A DNA stretch of 64,000 nt from Delftia tsuruhatensis NBRC 16741 (GTDB lineage Bacteria; Pseudomonadota; Gammaproteobacteria; Burkholderiales; Burkholderiaceae_C), in NCBI RefSeq assembly GCF_001571325.1, contig NZ_BCTO01000038.1, positions 20,802 to 84,801 on the forward strand, read 5' to 3'. This document shows positions 61,424-64,000 of the stretch, piece after piece. The stretch's first letter is position 1. Each line of letters begins with the position of its first letter. A model generated the notes under the pieces. That model was given only the letters and a program-made list of their open reading frames with translations. It did not search any database and was not told the origin of the DNA. The translations under genes and the position numbers were made by a program.

Positions 61424-61913
61424 TGCCGAACAACTCCCCTTGCGGCGCCGCTTGGGCCTTCATGTTTCGTCGCGCCAGGGGCGACATTCCGAACAACGCG
61501 CCGGCGGCGTTCGCCCGCTTCTCGGCATCGTTGGCGAGCTGCCGCCACACGCTGATTTGCTTGGCGCCCGTCGCATAGGTCTGCACATCGCCGGCCTCGG
61601 CCTGCTCTGCATTCTTCTTGACGATCAGCGCGCGAAAGCGCCGCCAGTCGGCCACCGCCTCGCAGTAGGACGAAAGCGCCATGACATCGATACGGTGCAC
61701 CCAGCCCAGCAGCAGCAAGTCGGGCATCACGCGCTTCCACTCTTCCCGCGCTTCCGGCGTAAGCACCTCGGGCATGTCAGGCTCGCTGGCGGAAACTGTG
61801 TTGGCCTCCTGCTCGCGCAGCAGTGCAGCCGCGTCTTTTTTTCCGGGGTTGCCACCCGCCAGATGCAGGAACGGCGGTTTTGCACTGCGCCCGGAATTGG
61901 CGTTTCCAGCCAT
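61389..61913 (-). CDS. Terminase small subunit, P27 family
   Basis: A 174-residue protein starting MAGNANSGRSAKPPFLHLAG. The order LTPEAREEWKRVMPDLLLLG then ALSSYCEAVADWRRF is the P27 small terminase pattern; it recognises phage DNA for packaging initiation. Confidence 0.88.
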   Translation of the reverse strand: MAGNANSGRSAKPPFLHLAGGNPGKKDAAALLREQEANTVSASEPDMPEVLTPEAREEWKRVMPDLLLLGWVHRIDVMALSSYCEAVADWRRFRALIVKKNAEQAEAGDVQTYATGAKQISVWRQLANDAEKRANAAGALFGMSPLARRNMKAQAAPQGELFGNDEKDAAARYF

Positions 61914-61991
61914 CGAGGTGCCTCCTGTCGTATACCCCCCCTCCCCATATTTCCCGCATTTTGCGTACGGAGAGGAACGGTCGGTCTCTTG

Positions 61992-62477
61992 CTAAAAAGG
62001 GCGAAAGTTTTTCACCCCCCTACCCCCTCGGAGCCAGTTTTGTCCAGGTCGGGCCAAAAACGCCGAAATCGTCGATGCGGCGGGCCGATTCCACGGATGA
62101 CGCGGGTCCAGCGGGCGACCATCAGGCCCGCAGCCGGCGACACGCCCGGACTTCTCCAGGCGCTGCTTGTCCGAGTCGTGGCACAGCTTGCACAGCGGCT
62201 GCCAGTTTGACCGGCTCCAGAAAAGCCGCTGCGCTTCGCCCATGCGCTCCGGGTCTCCAGATTCCCGAGCTTCAGCCAGGCGCGGCGCCACGATGTGATC
62301 CACGACCTGGGCCGGGATCGACTCGCCACGCTTTCCGTGCTCAGCACAAAGCGGGTGATCCCGCAAGAACTGGTCCCGAGCAGCGCGCCAGGCCGCACCG
62401 TAGCCACGCGAGGAGGCGGAACCGCGCCGCTCATCGTGGTCCTGACGACTGATGGCTCGGCGGGTCTCCGGCGTCAT
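61992..62477 (-). CDS. HNH endonuclease of the packaging module
   Basis: A 161-residue protein starting MTPETRRAISRQDHDERRGS, GGAG seven bases before the ATG. The HNH core is HPLCAEHGKRGESIPAQVVD with DHIVAPRLAEA and NWQPLCKLCHDSDKQ. HNH proteins next to terminase genes aid specific cleavage at packaging in HK97-like phages. Confidence 0.88.
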   Translation of the reverse strand: MTPETRRAISRQDHDERRGSASSRGYGAAWRAARDQFLRDHPLCAEHGKRGESIPAQVVDHIVAPRLAEARESGDPERMGEAQRLFWSRSNWQPLCKLCHDSDKQRLEKSGRVAGCGPDGRPLDPRHPWNRPAASTISAFLARPGQNWLRGGRGVKNFRPF

Positions 62478-62499
62478 AGATGCTCCGAGGGGGACAAAG

Positions 62500-62529
62500 A
62501 AAAACCCCATCAAAACTGGCTTGATGGGG
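62500..62529 (-). terminator. Terminator upstream of the HNH gene
   Basis: On the minus strand CCCCATCAA, seven-base loop, TTGATGGGG then TTTTTCTTTG. It stands between the regulatory genes and the late operon. Confidence 0.8.
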
Positions 62530-62640
62530 CTGGCATAAAGCCGGTTACGGATCCGGCGCTGGCAAGTCAACCGACTAAATGAATTGCCCTGCTGGCATAC
62601 GATAAGAGCTTCCACACAACCTATCGCCAGGAGGGCGAAC

Positions 62641-62859
62641 ATGAGTCTCGAAACCAAGGTAGTACTAAGCTTCCCGGATGGCACAGGATCAGAAAACATG
62701 CAGAGGGTAGCTTTCACGTCTCTTACTGGAGTGCCCCAAACAGGCGACGTCTTCGCATACCCAGATTCAGATCAACGATTCGTCGTCACTGGTCGCCGCT
62801 GGATCGCCAAGCAACATGAGACGCTACTTGTGATCGATATGGCCTCTCATCCCGGGTAG
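62641..62859 (+). CDS. Small hypothetical protein on the plus strand
   Basis: A 72-residue protein starting MSLETKVVLSFPDGTGSENM with AGGAGGG before the ATG. It is predicted all-beta (VVLSFPDG, RFVVTGRRWIAKQHETLLVI). It is the only plus-strand gene in the late module and may be a lysogen-expressed cargo gene. The family is unknown. Confidence 0.6.
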   Translation: MSLETKVVLSFPDGTGSENMQRVAFTSLTGVPQTGDVFAYPDSDQRFVVTGRRWIAKQHETLLVIDMASHPG

Positions 62860-63194
62860 CATTCCACACGCATTGGAACTACACCATGTGCAGCAGCTTC
62901 GCGCATGGTCTGCACTTCCTGCCGCAGCGTACGCAACTCGTCGGCCAGCAGCTGCACGAGGAGCGCTACGCCATCGGGGCTGGAGTCTGAGGCCGGCAGC
63001 ACGCTGCCGCCACCTCCACATGAATCGCCGACAACCGTGATCCTTTTGGTACAGGTCTTTGGCAACATTGCCGCCTCGCCAACCTCGCGCTGGAAGTTGG
63101 CCGGATGGTTGCTCAAGGGATGCGAAGAATCGATCACGGGTAATGGCGCGTGCGCCTCAGCAGGCTGAGCTACAGCCCTACCTTCATCGTCCAT
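62847..63194 (-). CDS. Hypothetical phage protein
   Basis: A 115-residue protein starting MDDEGRAVAQPAEAHAPLPV, GGAGG before the ATG. The C-terminal helix (LLVQLLADELRTLRQEVQTM) could oligomerise; the middle is Gly/Ser-rich. It converges on and overlaps the plus-strand gene by 13 bases. The function is unknown. Confidence 0.5.
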   Translation of the reverse strand: MDDEGRAVAQPAEAHAPLPVIDSSHPLSNHPANFQREVGEAAMLPKTCTKRITVVGDSCGGGGSVLPASDSSPDGVALLVQLLADELRTLRQEVQTMREAAAHGVVPMRVECYPG

Positions 63195-63225
63195 AGCACC
63201 TCCAGAAATAAAAAGAGCCCGGCTT

Positions 63226-63263
63226 AAAGAAAAGCCCCGCCGGGTCTGCACCGGGCGGGGCTG
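63226..63263 (-). terminator. Terminator downstream of the Q-like gene
   Basis: On the minus strand AGCCCCGCC(C)GG pairs with CCGGCGGGGCT, followed by TTTTC. It lies between the Q-like regulator and the late genes. Confidence 0.7.
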
Positions 63264-63323
63264 GCAAGTGTTCAGCGGTTAGGGGCACTGAGCACTAGCT
63301 TGCCGCAAATGTAGCCCAACTCT

Positions 63324-63758
63324 CTATGGTGGAAAACTCCCCGCGCGTCGCATGTACTCACGGCCACGGGCCAGCGCCTCGCGTTCCTCCCTGATGCGCT
63401 GCTGCTCCTGCAGCCAGCGGTCAATGAACTGGTCGGCCTGGCCAAGTTGGGCATGGATGGTGCTCGGTCCCTTCCCCATGTTGCGGGCAATCTCCGACAC
63501 ACCCAGATCCAGCAGGTAGTAGTCGCAAACCGTTGCATAGAGATGGCGCTTTGCCTGCTCCATTTCCTGCACCGCCTTGTCCACCTCTTCGGCCTCCTGG
63601 TCGATGTGTGGAATCTGGCAACCGCCGTAGCTGTTGCGGCCCCAGACATCGACGGCCAGCACGCTGACCGAATGGAACCCGAGGCCAGTGCTGTTGAGCC
63701 GGGATTTCCACAACGCCCAGTTGTCCAGCTTGCGCTTGATGTGCTCGATGCGTGCCAT
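63324..63758 (-). CDS. Phage late-gene regulator, Q/sigma-like
   Basis: A 144-residue protein. The start (DNWALWKSRLNSTGLGFHS) and the helix-turn-helix-like end (YYLLDLGVSEIARNMGKGPS then TIHAQLGQADQFIDRWL) are typical of proteins called antitermination Q in Burkholderia- and Comamonadaceae-type prophages. It lies immediately before the late module and is followed by two terminators that an antiterminator would have to overcome. Its start overlaps the upstream stop (ATGA). Confidence 0.65.
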   Translation of the reverse strand: MARIEHIKRKLDNWALWKSRLNSTGLGFHSVSVLAVDVWGRNSYGGCQIPHIDQEAEEVDKAVQEMEQAKRHLYATVCDYYLLDLGVSEIARNMGKGPSTIHAQLGQADQFIDRWLQEQQRIREEREALARGREYMRRAGSFPP

Positions 63759-63997
63759 CAATTCGCCCCCAGATCACCATGGCCGGCGATGATGCAGACG
63801 TGTGCACAGCCCATTCGCGAGATGAGGCGCGAGACCTCGACAGTCCGGCTCAGCTTGGTGAAGGGCGTACCTGCCACCTGCCCCGCCTCTGTGGCCCAAA
63901 AGCAGCCAGGCCGGCCAGCCAACCCCATCCGCACCAGACGCCACACCCTGGCGTCTTTCTCTGCATAGCGCTGGATTGTCCTGTAGACCTCGGGCAT
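63758..63997 (-). CDS. Hypothetical phage protein (start possibly beyond window)
   Basis: A frame of 79 residues from an ATG at 63997 (MPEVYRTIQRYAEKDARVWR); it may begin further right, outside the window. It is coupled to the Q-like gene. It may bind nucleic acid through basic helices; no family is recognised. Confidence 0.5.
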   Translation of the reverse strand: MPEVYRTIQRYAEKDARVWRLVRMGLAGRPGCFWATEAGQVAGTPFTKLSRTVEVSRLISRMGCAHVCIIAGHGDLGAN

Positions 63998-64000
63998 GAA

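Noticed and set aside
1..64000. CRISPR array, rRNA operon or insertion sequence
   Set aside because: No regularly spaced repeats, rRNA sequence, transposase gene or terminal inverted repeats with target duplications were found on reading the window.

Overview
The DNA is GC-rich (roughly two-thirds G+C outside a few islands) and its housekeeping genes (HU, pgsA, uvrC, an EarP/EF-P pair with Arg32, Bug-type solute receptors, RimO) point to a betaproteobacterium of the family Comamonadaceae, most like Delftia, Comamonas or Acidovorax. The window is about 14 kb of chromosome (22.8-37.3 kb) between two different prophages, both of which run off the window.

Prophage 1 (1 to about 22.8 kb) sits at the 3' end of a tRNA-Val(UAC) gene and carries a tyrosine integrase. 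Its immunity region (8.5-10.1 kb) has a Cro-like gene and an S24-type repressor. Five copies of an AGGC-N3-GCCT operator flank this region and cover two near-identical early promoters. One fires leftward into cro, then a CII-like regulator, a DUF1376 replication-type protein and a lambda-type packaging module (Nu1, gpA terminase, Mor-like activator, gpW, portal cut by the window edge). The other fires rightward into about 11 kb of small accessory genes, two orphan DNA methyltransferases and a probable excisionase. A good LexA box precedes a 99-residue gene next to the repressor, a candidate SOS-controlled antirepressor.

The chromosomal part holds tRNA-Val, hupB, pgsA, uvrC and a catabolic cluster (Bug receptor, HMG-CoA-lyase-like enzyme, class III CoA-transferase, divergent LysR regulator). 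It then has earP-efp, a DUF2239 protein with a MATE exporter under a doubly boxed promoter, an AdhP-type alcohol dehydrogenase, and rimO.

Prophage 2 (37.3 kb to beyond 64 kb) abuts the first codon of rimO. Its large serine recombinase start codon overlaps the rimO start codon on the other strand. Next comes an AT-rich two-gene island on the opposite strand: a retron-like reverse transcriptase followed by an ABC-ATPase/TOPRIM (OLD-like) protein, with a strongly structured leader. This is the best candidate for an undescribed anti-phage system here. The rest is a leftward-reading HK97-type siphovirus late module. Read from the right end it has a Q-like late regulator, HNH, P27 small and large terminase, portal, S49 protease, capsid, connectors, tail tube, a frameshifted tail chaperone pair (slippery A AAA AAC), tape measure, tail tip and fibres, a glycine-rich adhesin, holin, M15 endolysin and nested Rz/Rz1.
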